The notes beneath the pieces were generated by a model. The model saw nothing but the letters and a program-made list of their open reading frames with translations. It did no database searches and was not told the origin of the DNA. Source: Gillisia sp. CAL575 (GTDB lineage Bacteria > Bacteroidota > Bacteroidia > Flavobacteriales > Flavobacteriaceae). Taken from it: DNA of 64,000 nt. Positions within the stretch are counted from its first letter, which is position 1, and the number at the start of each line of letters is the position of its first letter. The stretch covers positions 62,001 through 126,000 of the forward strand of contig NZ_APHJ01000019.1 in NCBI RefSeq assembly GCF_000403785.1. The letters run 5' to 3'. Positions 9,156-17,816 of this stretch are shown piece after piece. The translations under genes and the position numbers were made by a program.

Positions 9156-9662
9156 TTATTTGTTTTTAAATAATGGCACAGAAGAACAGGCCTCCCCGTA
9201 TAATATACTTTTAGCTACGGGTTGTAATTTTTCTATTAATAATAAATATGCATTTTTTGGTACTGGTTTGTGGGAACAACCTTTTACTATGATCGGTTTT
9301 CCTACTAAATCAGAGACATCTAGATCTTTTATGATCTCGGTATAAAGTACGGTTTCTAGCAATTCAAGATTCCCAGTAATCACTTTCTTAGCAAAAGGCT
9401 GTAAATGTGTGGCAAGTAACATATATGCCCAAGCGGGAATTATTGCATCTGTAGAACATAGCAAAGCAACATAAGTGTCTTGGTATTTACTCCAATCATG
9501 AGCCATTGCTTTTTCTCTAAACACAGTTTCGCGCAAAACTAAACCTTCAAGAAGCCAGTCTTTAATATCGAAAATCACACGCTCTCCTTGAGGATAGAAA
9601 TCTTCCAGATTAAAAGTGACTAACTTACTATTGGCAACTCTATTAACTATTTCTGTAGACAT
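9156..9662 (-). CDS. DUF2480 family protein
   Basis: A cytosolic-looking 168-residue protein with no signal peptide or membrane span. It matches the DUF2480 family, which in Bacteroidota commonly follows sufE/sufT. Motifs include F-D-I-K-D-W-L, C-S-T-D-A-I-I-P-A-W-A-Y and V-K-G-C-S-H-K-P-V-P near residue 130. The conserved Cys and His might bind metal or an Fe-S intermediate, which is inference. The gene lies 37 nt downstream of sufT and 10 nt upstream of the DUF3078 gene. Confidence 0.8.
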   Translation of the reverse strand: MSTEIVNRVANSKLVTFNLEDFYPQGERVIFDIKDWLLEGLVLRETVFREKAMAHDWSKYQDTYVALLCSTDAIIPAWAYMLLATHLQPFAKKVITGNLELLETVLYTEIIKDLDVSDLVGKPIIVKGCSHKPVPKNAYLLLIEKLQPVAKSILYGEACSSVPLFKNK

Positions 9663-9699
9663 AGATTATTTTAAAAATTTCGATTAAAGCTGAAAATTA

Positions 9700-10023
9700 T
9701 TAAAGCATTCCAAGTTCCAGTTTTGCTTCTTCACTCATTAGATCCTGAGTCCAAGGTGGATCGAAAGTGATCTCAACCTCACAGTCTTTTACATCTTCTA
9801 AGGTCTTCACTTTATCTTCCACTTCTTTCGGCAAGCTTTCAGCAACCGGACAATTAGGTGTGGTTAAAGTCATTAAGATCTTTACGTCGTAATCTGTATT
9901 TACCATTACGTCGTAGATAAGCCCTAATTCGTAAATATCTACAGGTATTTCAGGATCATAAATAGATTTTAGAACACGTACTATTTTTTCGCCTAATTCC
10001 TGAGTGTTTATTTCTGTTTCCAT
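9700..10023 (-). CDS. sufT: SufT-type Fe-S assembly protein (DUF59/MIP18)
   Basis: The 107-residue protein is a single MIP18/DUF59 domain: S-I-Y-D-P-E-I-P-V-D-I-Y-E-L-G-L near residue 20, T-T-P-N-C-P-V-A-E with the conserved Cys near 58, and F-D-P-P-W near 89. This family helps mature Fe-S proteins and is found in suf operons (SufT). It is separated from sufE by one base, so translation is probably coupled. The gene name follows operon position; PaaD-like paralogues share the domain. Confidence 0.88.
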   Translation of the reverse strand: METEINTQELGEKIVRVLKSIYDPEIPVDIYELGLIYDVMVNTDYDVKILMTLTTPNCPVAESLPKEVEDKVKTLEDVKDCEVEITFDPPWTQDLMSEEAKLELGML

Positions 10024-10024
10024 C

Positions 10025-10465
10025 TTAATCTAATTGCGTTTGATATGCGATTGCATACATTTTTAATTGCTTTATCATACTAACTAAGCCATTAGCTCTG
10101 GTAGGTGAAAGGTGCTCTTTTAAACCTATTTCATCTATAAACTTATTGTCTGCTTCTAAAATGTCTGTAGGATGCTGGTTGGAATAGGCACGAATAAGGA
10201 TAGCAACAATCCCTTTAGTTATTATAGCATCGCTATCTGCACTAAAAGCAAGTTTGTCACCAATTAAATCGGCATGTACCCAAACTTTACTTTGACAGCC
10301 TTTAATTAAATTCTCTTCAACTTTATATTTCTCTTCGATCAAAGGCAAGGATTTCCCTAACTCGATCATATATTCATATCGTTGCATCCAGTCGTCAAAC
10401 ATAGAAAACTCATCAACAATTTCTTCCTGTATTTCTTGTATTGTCATACCTGGTATTTTATGCAA
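10025..10465 (-). CDS. sufE: SufE sulfur-transfer protein
   Basis: SufE accepts sulfur from the SufS persulfide and passes it to the SufBCD scaffold. The catalytic Cys57 lies in L-I-K-G-C-Q-S-K-V-W, the family hallmark. The C-terminal half (S-P-T-R-A-N-G-L near residue 118) also fits. The start may instead be Met7 (10447), which gives M-T-I-Q-E-I-Q and a typical length of 140 residues. It precedes sufT with a one-base gap. Confidence 0.92.
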   Translation of the reverse strand: MHKIPGMTIQEIQEEIVDEFSMFDDWMQRYEYMIELGKSLPLIEEKYKVEENLIKGCQSKVWVHADLIGDKLAFSADSDAIITKGIVAILIRAYSNQHPTDILEADNKFIDEIGLKEHLSPTRANGLVSMIKQLKMYAIAYQTQLD

Positions 10466-10485
10466 AAGTACAATAACAAGATTTG

Positions 10486-10917
10486 CTATTCAACTGTTTC
10501 TCCCAATCTTAGTATAGCTTTAACCAATGATTTTAACTCTGAAGGCGGATTGCCGTGATCGAAAGAATTAGTCTTATAAACCTCATCCCCTTTTTTGATA
10601 GTTAGAATAGCATGAGCGGCTCCATCAAAAGTTCTTTTATCACTTGGTGGCTTTAGTTTACTAATATTAGAAACATCAATTTCTTTCATTTTCTCCAATA
10701 AATTTTCCCAATCTTTAGATGTCATTTTTTCTGAAGCCTTGATTTCGCCACCCATATTTCTAACAACCTTGATATCTTCTTTCGTCAAAGTGTAATTAGC
10801 TCTAGAGCCACGAGTCATGGTTTCATAAGTGAAGCTTATTTCTTTGTTCTGTTCATTGTTTTGAGAACAAGTTTCAGCCATTAGTATCGGGAATAGGAGT
10901 ATGAATATAAGTTTCAT
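10486..10917 (-). CDS. Small exported hypothetical protein within the suf operon
   Basis: The protein has 143 residues. A hydrophobic N-terminus (residues 3-14) is followed by Ala-Glu-Thr-Cys, which could be a weak lipobox with the Cys at 17, so it may be a lipoprotein. The mature part is a small charged domain with no recognised motif. It sits between sufS (155 nt upstream) and sufE (20 nt downstream) on the same strand, an unusual place for an exported protein. Function unknown. Confidence 0.7.
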   Translation of the reverse strand: MKLIFILLFPILMAETCSQNNEQNKEISFTYETMTRGSRANYTLTKEDIKVVRNMGGEIKASEKMTSKDWENLLEKMKEIDVSNISKLKPPSDKRTFDGAAHAILTIKKGDEVYKTNSFDHGNPPSELKSLVKAILRLGETVE

Positions 10918-11072
10918 AAGGGGAGATTTTAAAATGATGTGGTTAAAATTGAGGAGTTAAATTACGAAATCTATCAGGTATTTATAGAACTCCATTAAAC
11001 TTTTTGATAAGGTCTTTACAGTACCTAGCAAAAATGGATAATCAAGAGCAATGTGATTTTTTGTAATTGGAG

Positions 11073-12311
11073 CTATTGAAGCATCATTTTAGCCTTTTTT
11101 ATCGCGGAGATAAAAACATCTACTTCTTCAAAAGTGTTGTAAAAAGAGAAACTTGCACGCACAGTTCCTGGAATTTTAAAGAAATCCATAATTGGCTGAG
11201 CACAGTGATGACCAGTACGAACGGCAATACCTAATTTATCTACTATGGTGCCAATATCGTAAGGATGAAGCCCTTCAATATTAAAAGAAATTACTGCAGT
11301 TTTATCTTTTGAAGTCCCATAGATTTTTAAACCTTCAATTTCCAGAAGCTCTTTGGTTGCATATTCTAAAAGCATATGCTCATAAGAAGCAATGTTTTCA
11401 AAACCAATAGCATTCATATAATCTAGTGCAGCGCCAAAGGCAATTCCTCCGCAGATGTTTGGTGTTCCTGCTTCAAATTTATGTGGAAGTTCTGCATAGG
11501 TGGTTTTTTCGAAACTTACCGTGGCAATCATTTCACCACCACCTTGATAAGGAGGTAATTTGTTTAACCATTTTTCTTTACCGTATAACATTCCAACTCC
11601 TGTTGGACCACACATTTTATGTGCGGAAACTACATAAAAATCTACATCCAAAGCTTGTAGATCTGCTTTAATATGTGGTGCAGCTTGTGCACCATCTACT
11701 AGAATAGCAGCTCCAGCTTTATGTGTAGCTTCAATTATTTCTTCAATAGGGTTAACGGTACCAAGGGCGTTGGAAACATGGTTCACAAAAACCATTTTAG
11801 TTTTATCTGAAAGTAACTTGTGAAAAGCATCCATATCCAATTCCCCTTCCTGGGTCATTGGAATCACTTTTAAAACAGCGCCAGTTTTTTCACATAACAT
11901 TTGCCAAGGCACAATATTAGAATGATGTTCTAATGCTGATACTATTATTTCGTCACCCGTGTTTAACTCTTGTGCAAATCCATTAGCCACTAAGTTAATA
12001 CTATGCGTAGTTCCAGAAGTAAAGATGATCTCATGAGATTTAGCCACATTAAAGTGCTGCTGAATTTTCTTTCTAGCAGCTTCGTATTTATCTGTAGCTT
12101 CTTGAGAAAGGCTGTGTACTCCTCTGTGGATGTTAGCATTGTAATTAGAATAATAATCTACAATTACATCTATAACTTGTTGGGGAGTTTGTGAAGTCGC
12201 TGCATTATCTAAATATACCAAGGGATATCCATTAACCTTCCTTTTTAAGATTGGAAAATCTAAACGGATAGTTTCGATATCTAATGGCAATTTATCGGCA
12301 ACAGCTTTCAT
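11073..12311 (-). CDS. sufS: Cysteine desulfurase SufS
   Basis: A class V PLP enzyme that removes sulfur from cysteine for Fe-S assembly. The Schiff-base Lys lies in V-S-A-H-K near residue 231. The catalytic Cys is near residue 370 in R-T-G-H-H-C-A-Q-P, the group II (SufS) form that needs SufE. Family landmarks include D-N-A-A-T-S near 36 and R-G-V-H-S-L-S near 64. Length (412) is typical. The spacer to sufD is about 50 nt. Co-occurrence with sufBCD and sufE makes the assignment secure. Confidence 0.95.
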   Translation of the reverse strand: MKAVADKLPLDIETIRLDFPILKRKVNGYPLVYLDNAATSQTPQQVIDVIVDYYSNYNANIHRGVHSLSQEATDKYEAARKKIQQHFNVAKSHEIIFTSGTTHSINLVANGFAQELNTGDEIIVSALEHHSNIVPWQMLCEKTGAVLKVIPMTQEGELDMDAFHKLLSDKTKMVFVNHVSNALGTVNPIEEIIEATHKAGAAILVDGAQAAPHIKADLQALDVDFYVVSAHKMCGPTGVGMLYGKEKWLNKLPPYQGGGEMIATVSFEKTTYAELPHKFEAGTPNICGGIAFGAALDYMNAIGFENIASYEHMLLEYATKELLEIEGLKIYGTSKDKTAVISFNIEGLHPYDIGTIVDKLGIAVRTGHHCAQPIMDFFKIPGTVRASFSFYNTFEEVDVFISAIKKAKMMLQ

Positions 12312-12360
12312 AAAGATTCAATTTTTGTCTTAAGAAAATAACTTTTTAAAATTCAAGTTG

Positions 12361-13677
12361 TTAAAGATCGAAACCTAGCTTAACTCCTAACTTAAGTGCA
12401 ATTTGATGTGTAATTCTCTTTTTGATCTCTGGAATCTTTACACTTTCCATAACATTATTAGCAAAAGCATACATTAAAAGAGCACGAGCTTCTTTTAACG
12501 GGATTCCTCTGGATCGCATATAAAACAAAGATTCTTCATCCAATTGTCCAATGGTACAACCATGACTACACTTTACATCATCTGCAAAGATCTCTAATTG
12601 AGGCTTCGAGTTTATTGTTGCCTTATCGTCCATCAAAATATTATTGTTAGACTGAAAAGCGTTAATCTTTTGTGCATCTCTATCTACTAATACCCTTCCG
12701 TTGAAAACCCCTACAGAATTATCGGCGAAAATGCCTTTATAATCTTGGTGGCTTTCACAATTAGGTGAAGTATGGTGTACCAGCGTATTATGATCTACAT
12801 GTTGCTTCCCTTCAATAATAGTAATCCCCTTCAAAGTAGATTCAGAACGTTCTCCTTTTTGATAAAAATTTAAATTGTTTCGGGTTAATTTTCCACCGAA
12901 AGAGAAGGTATGCATAAAGCAATAGCTCTCATCTTTTTGCTCAATAAACGTATTATCAATTAATGAAGCAGAATCTCTATCATTCTGGATCTTATAATAA
13001 TCTACAATTGCTCTCTTTTCAGCAAAAACCTCTGTTACAGAATTGGTAAAAACAGGATGATCTGTTAAACTCTGGTGTCTTTCTATAATCTGAACCTGAG
13101 AGTTTTCTCCAACTACAATAAGGTTTCTAGGTTGAACCAATAATGCCGATTCATTACCTGTAGAAAAATTGATTATTTGAATTGGCATATCTGCCGATTT
13201 ATTATCGTGAATATGGATAAATGCTCCTTCTTTAGAAAACGCAGTGTTCAACGCATTTAATCCACTATTTTTTGGAACTATTTTATTAAAATAATTCTCT
13301 ATTATAGGCTTGTATTTAGACTTGCTTAAAGCAGAAGACATTAAACAAACATCAATTTTATCGTGTGTAGTTTGCGATAAATGAGAAGAGTAAATCCCAT
13401 CTATAAAGATCAATTTATAAGAATCGATATCATGAATTAGATATTTCTTGATATCCTTATAGTCTATAGCATCTTCCTTGTTCGGGAAAACGCTATAATC
13501 ATGCTTTAGGACCGAATTTAAAGAAGTGTATTTCCAGGCTTCATCTTTTTTAGATGGAAAACCTAAAGTTTCAAATTCTTTAATGGCATCGCTTCTTAAT
13601 TGATGTATGTCTGTATCTACATCAAAAGCTTCTTCAAAAGCCATAAATGAGGATACTAATTTATCTTTTAATTCCAT
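12361..13677 (-). CDS. sufD: Fe-S scaffold protein SufD
   Basis: SufD is the partner of SufB in the SufBC2D scaffold. The C-terminal beta-helix core ends with H-G-C-T-I-G-Q-L-D and F-Y-M-R-S-R-G-I-P, as in SufB/SufD. I place the start at ATG 13677 (438 residues, M-E-L-K-D-K-L). An in-frame start at 13725 would add 16 residues read entirely from the repeat array that ends the upstream S23 element, so it is unlikely to be native. The true SufD start therefore lies just downstream of that insertion. Confidence 0.93.
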   Translation of the reverse strand: MELKDKLVSSFMAFEEAFDVDTDIHQLRSDAIKEFETLGFPSKKDEAWKYTSLNSVLKHDYSVFPNKEDAIDYKDIKKYLIHDIDSYKLIFIDGIYSSHLSQTTHDKIDVCLMSSALSKSKYKPIIENYFNKIVPKNSGLNALNTAFSKEGAFIHIHDNKSADMPIQIINFSTGNESALLVQPRNLIVVGENSQVQIIERHQSLTDHPVFTNSVTEVFAEKRAIVDYYKIQNDRDSASLIDNTFIEQKDESYCFMHTFSFGGKLTRNNLNFYQKGERSESTLKGITIIEGKQHVDHNTLVHHTSPNCESHQDYKGIFADNSVGVFNGRVLVDRDAQKINAFQSNNNILMDDKATINSKPQLEIFADDVKCSHGCTIGQLDEESLFYMRSRGIPLKEARALLMYAFANNVMESVKIPEIKKRITHQIALKLGVKLGFDL

Positions 13678-13711
13678 TTTGTGCGTATCAAGTTTTCTGC
13701 CCAAGGGGCAG

Positions 13712-14156
13712 GTTTCAAGTTTCAAGTTTTAAACTTTACACCTTGAAAATCTTTTTTATTTAAATAGGATATGAAACTTGCAATTTTTCTGCTTAAACTT
13801 TCATAACCGCTCTTTAATTCTATGAACTTTTCTTCTTTAATATATTCCGAATCATATAATCTATATAATTGGGATCGGACTTCACCCGCAGAGCCTTTTG
13901 CTATAGATAGAAATTGTCTAAACTCCAAGTTTCCATCTCTTTCAAAACCTTCAGCAATATTATCCATTACAGAACCTGATGCTCCTTTTATTTGATCTCT
14001 TAATTTAAAATCTAATTTTAAATCGGTTGTTTTGGAAATTATAATTATCTCCTTTGCTAAATCACGTGCTGCATTCCAAATCTTCAAAATTTTTAATGGT
14101 AGCCATAATTTCAAAAATTTATGTTGATTTAAACCTTAAACCTTAAACCTTAAACC
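13712..14156 (-). mobile_element. Candidate S23 element 1 (heptamer arrays around the S23 gene)
   Basis: On the plus strand, TTAAACC is repeated four times at 14129-14156, just 5' of the S23 gene. GTTTCAA, GTTTCAA, GTTTTAA follow one another at 13712-13732, at its 3' end. In coding orientation these are GGTTTAA x4 and TTAAAAC-TTGAAAC-TTGAAAC. The two arrays are approximate inverted repeats of each other (about 6 of 7 pairs per heptamer if G-U is allowed). Mobility is inferred from recurrence at other operon spacers in this window, not shown. Confidence 0.4.
13722..14106 (-). pseudogene. S23-type four-helix-bundle protein, frameshifted near its start
   Basis: The main frame encodes a protein of the 23S rRNA intervening-sequence (S23, four helix bundle) family: D-Q-I-K-G-A-S-G-S-V, N-I-A-E-G-F-E-R and Q-F-L-S-I-A-K-G-S-A-G-E-V are the family core. 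The expected N-terminus M-A-T-I-K-N-F-E-D-L-E starts at ATG 14106 but in another frame. The two frames meet at 14071-14085, where one copy of an 8-nt repeat (ATTTGGAA on the coding strand) seems lost; restoring it gives F-E-D-L-E-I-W-N-A-A-R in one frame. Only TTG starts remain in the main frame. Inserted between sufC and sufD. Function of the family is unknown. Confidence 0.7.
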
Positions 14157-14176
14157 TTAAAAATGGCGAAACTCCT

Positions 14177-14929
14177 TTAAACCGATTTTTCTTGTTTCAC
14201 CCAGTCATAACCTCTTTCTTCCAATTCGTAAGCCAACTCTTTATTACCAGATTTCACAATTTTTCCATCAACCATAACGTGAACAAAATCTGGAACTATA
14301 TAATCCAATAAACGTTGGTAGTGCGTGATCAATAAAACTGCATTATCCTCGCTTCTCAATTTATTTACACCATTAGCAACAACTTTAAGAGCATCGATAT
14401 CCAGACCGGAATCTGTTTCATCCAAAATTGCCAACTTAGGGTTTAACATTGCCATTTGGAAAATCTCATTTCTCTTCTTTTCACCACCTGAAAATCCTTG
14501 ATTTAAAGAGCGAGATAAGAATTTGCGATCTATTTCCAATAATTCAGATTTATCACGAATCATTTTCAACATATCCTTTGCAGGCATATCTTCTAAACCT
14601 TGAGCCTTTCTATGCGCATTTAGAGATGCTTTCATGAAATTTGTTACTGAAACTCCTGGGATTTCTACAGGATATTGAAAGGATAAGAAAATACCTTTGT
14701 GAGCTCTTTCTTCGGGATCTAATTCTGAAAGATCTTCTCCTTCGAACAAGATCTCTCCACCCGTCATTGTATATTCCTCCTTACCAGCAATAACAGAAGA
14801 AAGCGTGCTCTTACCAGAACCATTAGGTCCCATTATAGCATGAACTTCCCCTGGATTGATTTCAAGATTTATTCCTTTAAGGATTTCTTTATCCTCTATG
14901 TTGGCCTGTAAATTCTTTATTTTAAGCAT
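14177..14929 (-). CDS. sufC: Fe-S assembly ATPase SufC
   Basis: ABC-type ATPase of the SufBC2D scaffold. Walker A G-P-N-G-S-G-K-S-T is near residue 35, the signature F-S-G-G-E-K-K-R-N-E near 147 (the SufC-specific form) and Walker B L-A-I-L-D-E-T-D-S-G-L-D near 165. There is no membrane domain, as expected. Length 250 is normal. It lies 40 nt downstream of a small lipoprotein gene and upstream of the inserted S23 element that separates it from sufD. Confidence 0.96.
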   Translation of the reverse strand: MLKIKNLQANIEDKEILKGINLEINPGEVHAIMGPNGSGKSTLSSVIAGKEEYTMTGGEILFEGEDLSELDPEERAHKGIFLSFQYPVEIPGVSVTNFMKASLNAHRKAQGLEDMPAKDMLKMIRDKSELLEIDRKFLSRSLNQGFSGGEKKRNEIFQMAMLNPKLAILDETDSGLDIDALKVVANGVNKLRSEDNAVLLITHYQRLLDYIVPDFVHVMVDGKIVKSGNKELAYELEERGYDWVKQEKSV

Positions 14930-14969
14930 GTGTTTATTATATTTTTCCGAAAAAAATCGGATAAATTAT

Positions 14970-15344
14970 TTATTCATTTTCTATAATGGGTTTCGCCATT
15001 ATATCCACCACTTCAGTTATCTCAATTAATTTTGAATAGCCGGTAGCTTGTACATTATCTTTAACTTGTCCTTTAACTTTTATTGGAATAATGCTGTTTT
15101 CGCCTTTTTTGAAAGCATTTAAGCTATCATTCAGTTTGAAAGCAATAGAATCCATTTTCACTTGATAAACGAATTTATCACCTTTTAAAACCGCCATTTT
15201 TCCAACAGAGATAAAATCACCTTCGTATACCTGAATACTGTCCACTACTTTTTCAGTAATCTGCGTTTCTGGTTGCTTTTCAGGCTCATTATCACATGCT
15301 AGAGCAAGTGTTATAATGCTTATTATAAGTAAAAACTTCTTCAT
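14970..15344 (-). CDS. Small lipoprotein between sufB and sufC
   Basis: The 124-residue protein has a clear lipobox (L-A-L-A-C, Cys17) followed by an acidic linker and a small beta-rich domain (about 35-115). It resembles no family I can name. The gene starts 8 nt after sufB and ends 40 nt before sufC, so it is certainly within the operon. An exported lipoprotein inside a cytosolic scaffold gene set is unexpected; a link to periplasmic metal or redox sensing would be speculation. Confidence 0.75.
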   Translation of the reverse strand: MKKFLLIISIITLALACDNEPEKQPETQITEKVVDSIQVYEGDFISVGKMAVLKGDKFVYQVKMDSIAFKLNDSLNAFKKGENSIIPIKVKGQVKDNVQATGYSKLIEITEVVDIMAKPIIENE

Positions 15345-15352
15345 TCTTCAAT

Positions 15353-16798
15353 TTATCCTACAGATCCTTCAAGGGATATTTCCAATAATTTTTGTGCCTC
15401 TACAGCAAATTCCATTGGTAAGTTGTTCAATACTTCCTTACTAAAACCATTCACGATAAGTGCAATAGCTTTCTCGGTAGATATCCCACGTTGATTGCAA
15501 TAGAAAATTTGATCTTCACCAATTTTACTGGTAGTTGCTTCATGCTCTACTTGAGCAGTTTTGTTTTTTACTTCTATATAGGGGAAGGTATGCGCTCCAC
15601 AGTCATTCCCCATTAAAAGGGAGTCACATTGGGAAAAATTTCGAGCATTATCTGCCCTACTATTTATCTGAACTAATCCTCGATAAGAATTCTGGGATTT
15701 CCCAGCAGAAATACCTTTCGAGATAATAGTACTTTTAGTATTCTTACCTAAATGGATCATTTTTGTTCCAGTATCGGCTTGCTGAAAATTGTTGGTTACA
15801 GCAATAGAATAAAACTCACCTATTGAATTATCTCCTTTTAGAATACAAGAAGGATACTTCCAAGTAACAGCAGATCCTGTCTCAACTTGTGTCCATGAGA
15901 TCTTCGCGTTTTTTTCACAAATTCCACGTTTGGTCACAAAGTTATAAACTCCACCTTTTCCTTCTTTATTACCGGGAAACCAGTTTTGAACTGTAGAATA
16001 TTTTATCTCTGCATCGTCTAAAGCAATAAGTTCCACAACCGCAGCGTGTAATTGATTTTCATCTCTGGAAGGGGCAGTGCATCCTTCTAGGTAACTTACA
16101 TAACTCCCTTCATCTGCAACTAAAAGAGTTCTTTCAAATTGCCCAGTATTGGCTTGATTTATTCTGAAATAAGTTGAAAGTTCCATTGGGCATTTCACAC
16201 CTTTTGGAATATAACAGAAAGAACCATCACTAAATACAGCTGAATTTAAAGCTGCATAAAAATTATCTTTCTGTGGAACCACAGTCCCAAGGTATTTTCT
16301 CACGAGTTCTGGATGTTCTTTAATCGCATCAGAAATACTCATAAAAATAATTCCCTTTTCTCCCAAGGTTTTCTTGAAAGTTGTAGCAACCGAAACTGAA
16401 TCTACTACAATATCCATTGCAACATTGTTCATTTTCTTTTGCTCATCTACAGAGATCCCTAATTTTTTGTACATCGCTAATAGATCTGGATCTACATCGT
16501 CTAATGTTTTATTTGGGTCTACCGTTTGTGGGGCCGAATAATAGGAAATAGCTTGAAAATCTGGTTTCGTGTAATGTACATTTGCCCATTCTGGCTCTGT
16601 CATTGTTTGCCATATTCTAAATGCCTCCAATCTCCAATTGGTCATCCATTCTGGCTCCTCTTTTTTCTTTGAAATAGCCCGAACAATATCTTCATTTAAA
16701 CCAATAGGAAATGTTTCCGATTTTAAATCGGTATAAAAGCCATACTCATACTCTTTGGTTTCAAGCTCCTTCTTTAAATCGTCTTCAGTATATGCCAT
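15353..16798 (-). CDS. sufB: Fe-S scaffold protein SufB
   Basis: SufB is the Fe-S building subunit of SufBC2D. Length 481 and the blocks [10 protein letters not shown] near residue 197, E-G-C-T-A-P near 239, [10 protein letters not shown] near 300 and [13 protein letters not shown] near 390 are diagnostic. It is the second gene of the operon after sufA, from which it is now separated by the second S23 element (about 450 nt). Confidence 0.96.
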   Translation of the reverse strand: MAYTEDDLKKELETKEYEYGFYTDLKSETFPIGLNEDIVRAISKKKEEPEWMTNWRLEAFRIWQTMTEPEWANVHYTKPDFQAISYYSAPQTVDPNKTLDDVDPDLLAMYKKLGISVDEQKKMNNVAMDIVVDSVSVATTFKKTLGEKGIIFMSISDAIKEHPELVRKYLGTVVPQKDNFYAALNSAVFSDGSFCYIPKGVKCPMELSTYFRINQANTGQFERTLLVADEGSYVSYLEGCTAPSRDENQLHAAVVELIALDDAEIKYSTVQNWFPGNKEGKGGVYNFVTKRGICEKNAKISWTQVETGSAVTWKYPSCILKGDNSIGEFYSIAVTNNFQQADTGTKMIHLGKNTKSTIISKGISAGKSQNSYRGLVQINSRADNARNFSQCDSLLMGNDCGAHTFPYIEVKNKTAQVEHEATTSKIGEDQIFYCNQRGISTEKAIALIVNGFSKEVLNNLPMEFAVEAQKLLEISLEGSVG

Positions 16799-16810
16799 AA
16801 TTTTTTTCTA

Positions 16811-17247
16811 GTTTTAAGGTTAAAAAGTTTAAAAGTTAAAATGTAGATTTTAGGTATTTAATTAATCCACTTATCAGTTTTGAAACTTCACTAACTTTTA
16901 AATTTAACCTTTCAAATTCGTCGTTTGATACATATTTTAAATCAGTAGCAAGATATAATTGGGAACGAAATTCTCCTGAGGAGGCTTTTGCTATATATAA
17001 AAAACGTATAAATTCTTTCGTTGTTTCCCGTTCAAACCCTTCTGCAATATTAGATGTTATTGAAATACTTGCCCTCCTAATTTGATCCCTTAATCCATAA
17101 TCTTTGGAAAAATCTCCGTGACCAGTAATCAAATAAAGTTCGGAATTTAATTCCCTTGCCTTTTGCCAGGCAATGATCTCTTCAAAGGAATTGAATTTTG
17201 CCATCCAAACTTTACAAACTTTAAAACATTTAAACTTTAATACTTTA
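16811..17247 (-). mobile_element. Candidate S23 element 2 (octamer arrays around the S23 gene)
   Basis: On the plus strand 16811-16850 reads as five octamers (GTTTTAAG, GTTAAAAA, GTTTAAAA, GTTAAAAT, GTAGATTT). The other flank, 17207-17247, reads as AAACTTTA (plus one C), AAACTTTA, AAACATTT, AAACTTTA, ATACTTTA. The period is 8 on both sides, and the arrays match in inverted orientation. Element boundaries are approximate. The AT-rich composition makes chance matches easier, so confidence is moderate. Confidence 0.4.
16836..17204 (-). CDS. S23-type four-helix-bundle protein (intact copy)
   Basis: The 122-residue protein is all-helical, with the family core Y-G-L-R-D-Q-I-R-R-A-S-I-S-I, N-I-A-E-G-F-E-R, E-F-I-R-F-L-Y-I-A-K-A-S-S-G-E-F-R-S-Q-L-Y near residues 38-85. 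The N-terminal F-N-S-F-E-E-I-I-A-W-Q-K-A-R matches the family start. This is the only copy of three in the window with an undisturbed frame. It lies in the sufB-sufA spacer in the operon's own direction. The family was named from open frames inside 23S rRNA intervening sequences; no biochemical role is established to my knowledge. Confidence 0.85.
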   Translation of the reverse strand: MAKFNSFEEIIAWQKARELNSELYLITGHGDFSKDYGLRDQIRRASISITSNIAEGFERETTKEFIRFLYIAKASSGEFRSQLYLATDLKYVSNDEFERLNLKVSEVSKLISGLIKYLKSTF

Positions 17248-17248
17248 T

Positions 17249-17578
17249 TTATAGTGAAAAACTTTCACCACATCCACAGGTTCGTTGTGCGTTCGGATTA
17301 TTGAAAACAAAACCCTTTCCGTTTAGTCCGCCAGAATATTCAAGAATTGTTCCCGCCAGATATAATACACTTTTCTTGTCGACAACAATTTTTACATCAT
17401 TATCTGTAAAAAGCTTATCGCTTTCTTGTTGGGATTTATCAAACTTCAATTCGTAAGATAATCCGGAACAACCTCCACTTTTAACACCAACGCGTACAAA
17501 GTCTATAGATGCATTATAACCTTCATCGGTCATAAGCATTGAGATCCTTTTTTTTGCGTCTTCGCTTACCTTTATCAT
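17249..17578 (-). CDS. sufA: A-type Fe-S carrier protein (SufA/IscA family)
   Basis: HesB/IscA-type carrier of 109 residues with the three conserved cysteines: Cys37 in S-G-G-C-S-G-L and Cys101/Cys103 in R-T-C-G-C-G-E-S-F. It receives clusters from SufBCD and hands them to targets. I place the start at ATG 17578 (M-I-K-V-S-E-D-A). A longer in-frame start at 17620 lies upstream of a consensus -7 promoter element (17607-17614) and would not be transcribed from it. It is the first gene of the suf operon. IscA or ErpA are alternative names. Confidence 0.92.
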   Translation of the reverse strand: MIKVSEDAKKRISMLMTDEGYNASIDFVRVGVKSGGCSGLSYELKFDKSQQESDKLFTDNDVKIVVDKKSVLYLAGTILEYSGGLNGKGFVFNNPNAQRTCGCGESFSL

Positions 17579-17606
17579 ACTTAAAAGATTAGTCATAATT
17601 TGACTG

Positions 17607-17614
17607 CAAATATA
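17607..17614 (-). promoter_or_regulatory. Bacteroidota -7 promoter element of the suf operon
   Basis: TATATTTG on the minus strand matches TAnnTTTG in full and ends 28 nt before the sufA ATG. No -33 TTG is seen at the usual 17-23 nt spacing. No obvious IscR-type site was recognised. Confidence 0.45.
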
Positions 17615-17816
17615 CATCAAATCAAGCGGTTTACCATAGCTGAGAGATTTGTTTTAAGAATAGAGATATAGGCAAGTCTAATGAGCTTTTTAGGTGTTTT
17701 TAGCTCAATAAATCAATAATATTCTAGCTTGCCAGATCCTATCTTAAAATCACAAATGCTATTAAAACAGTGATTTTTGAGAGAATATTCAGTTATTTTG
17801 CACATTCAAAAATTAA

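Noticed and set aside
13678-13725. 16-residue N-terminal extension of SufD
   Set aside because: Its codons come from the 3' array of the S23 element; the family-like N-terminus starts at ATG 13677.
14129-14156. Tandem TTAAACC repeats as CRISPR or telomere
   Set aside because: Units are contiguous 7-mers with no spacers, in a chromosomal operon; a CRISPR array is excluded.
17579-17620. Longer start of sufA
   Set aside because: A consensus -7 element at 17607-17614 lies inside the extension, and the family begins at M-I-K-V-S-E.
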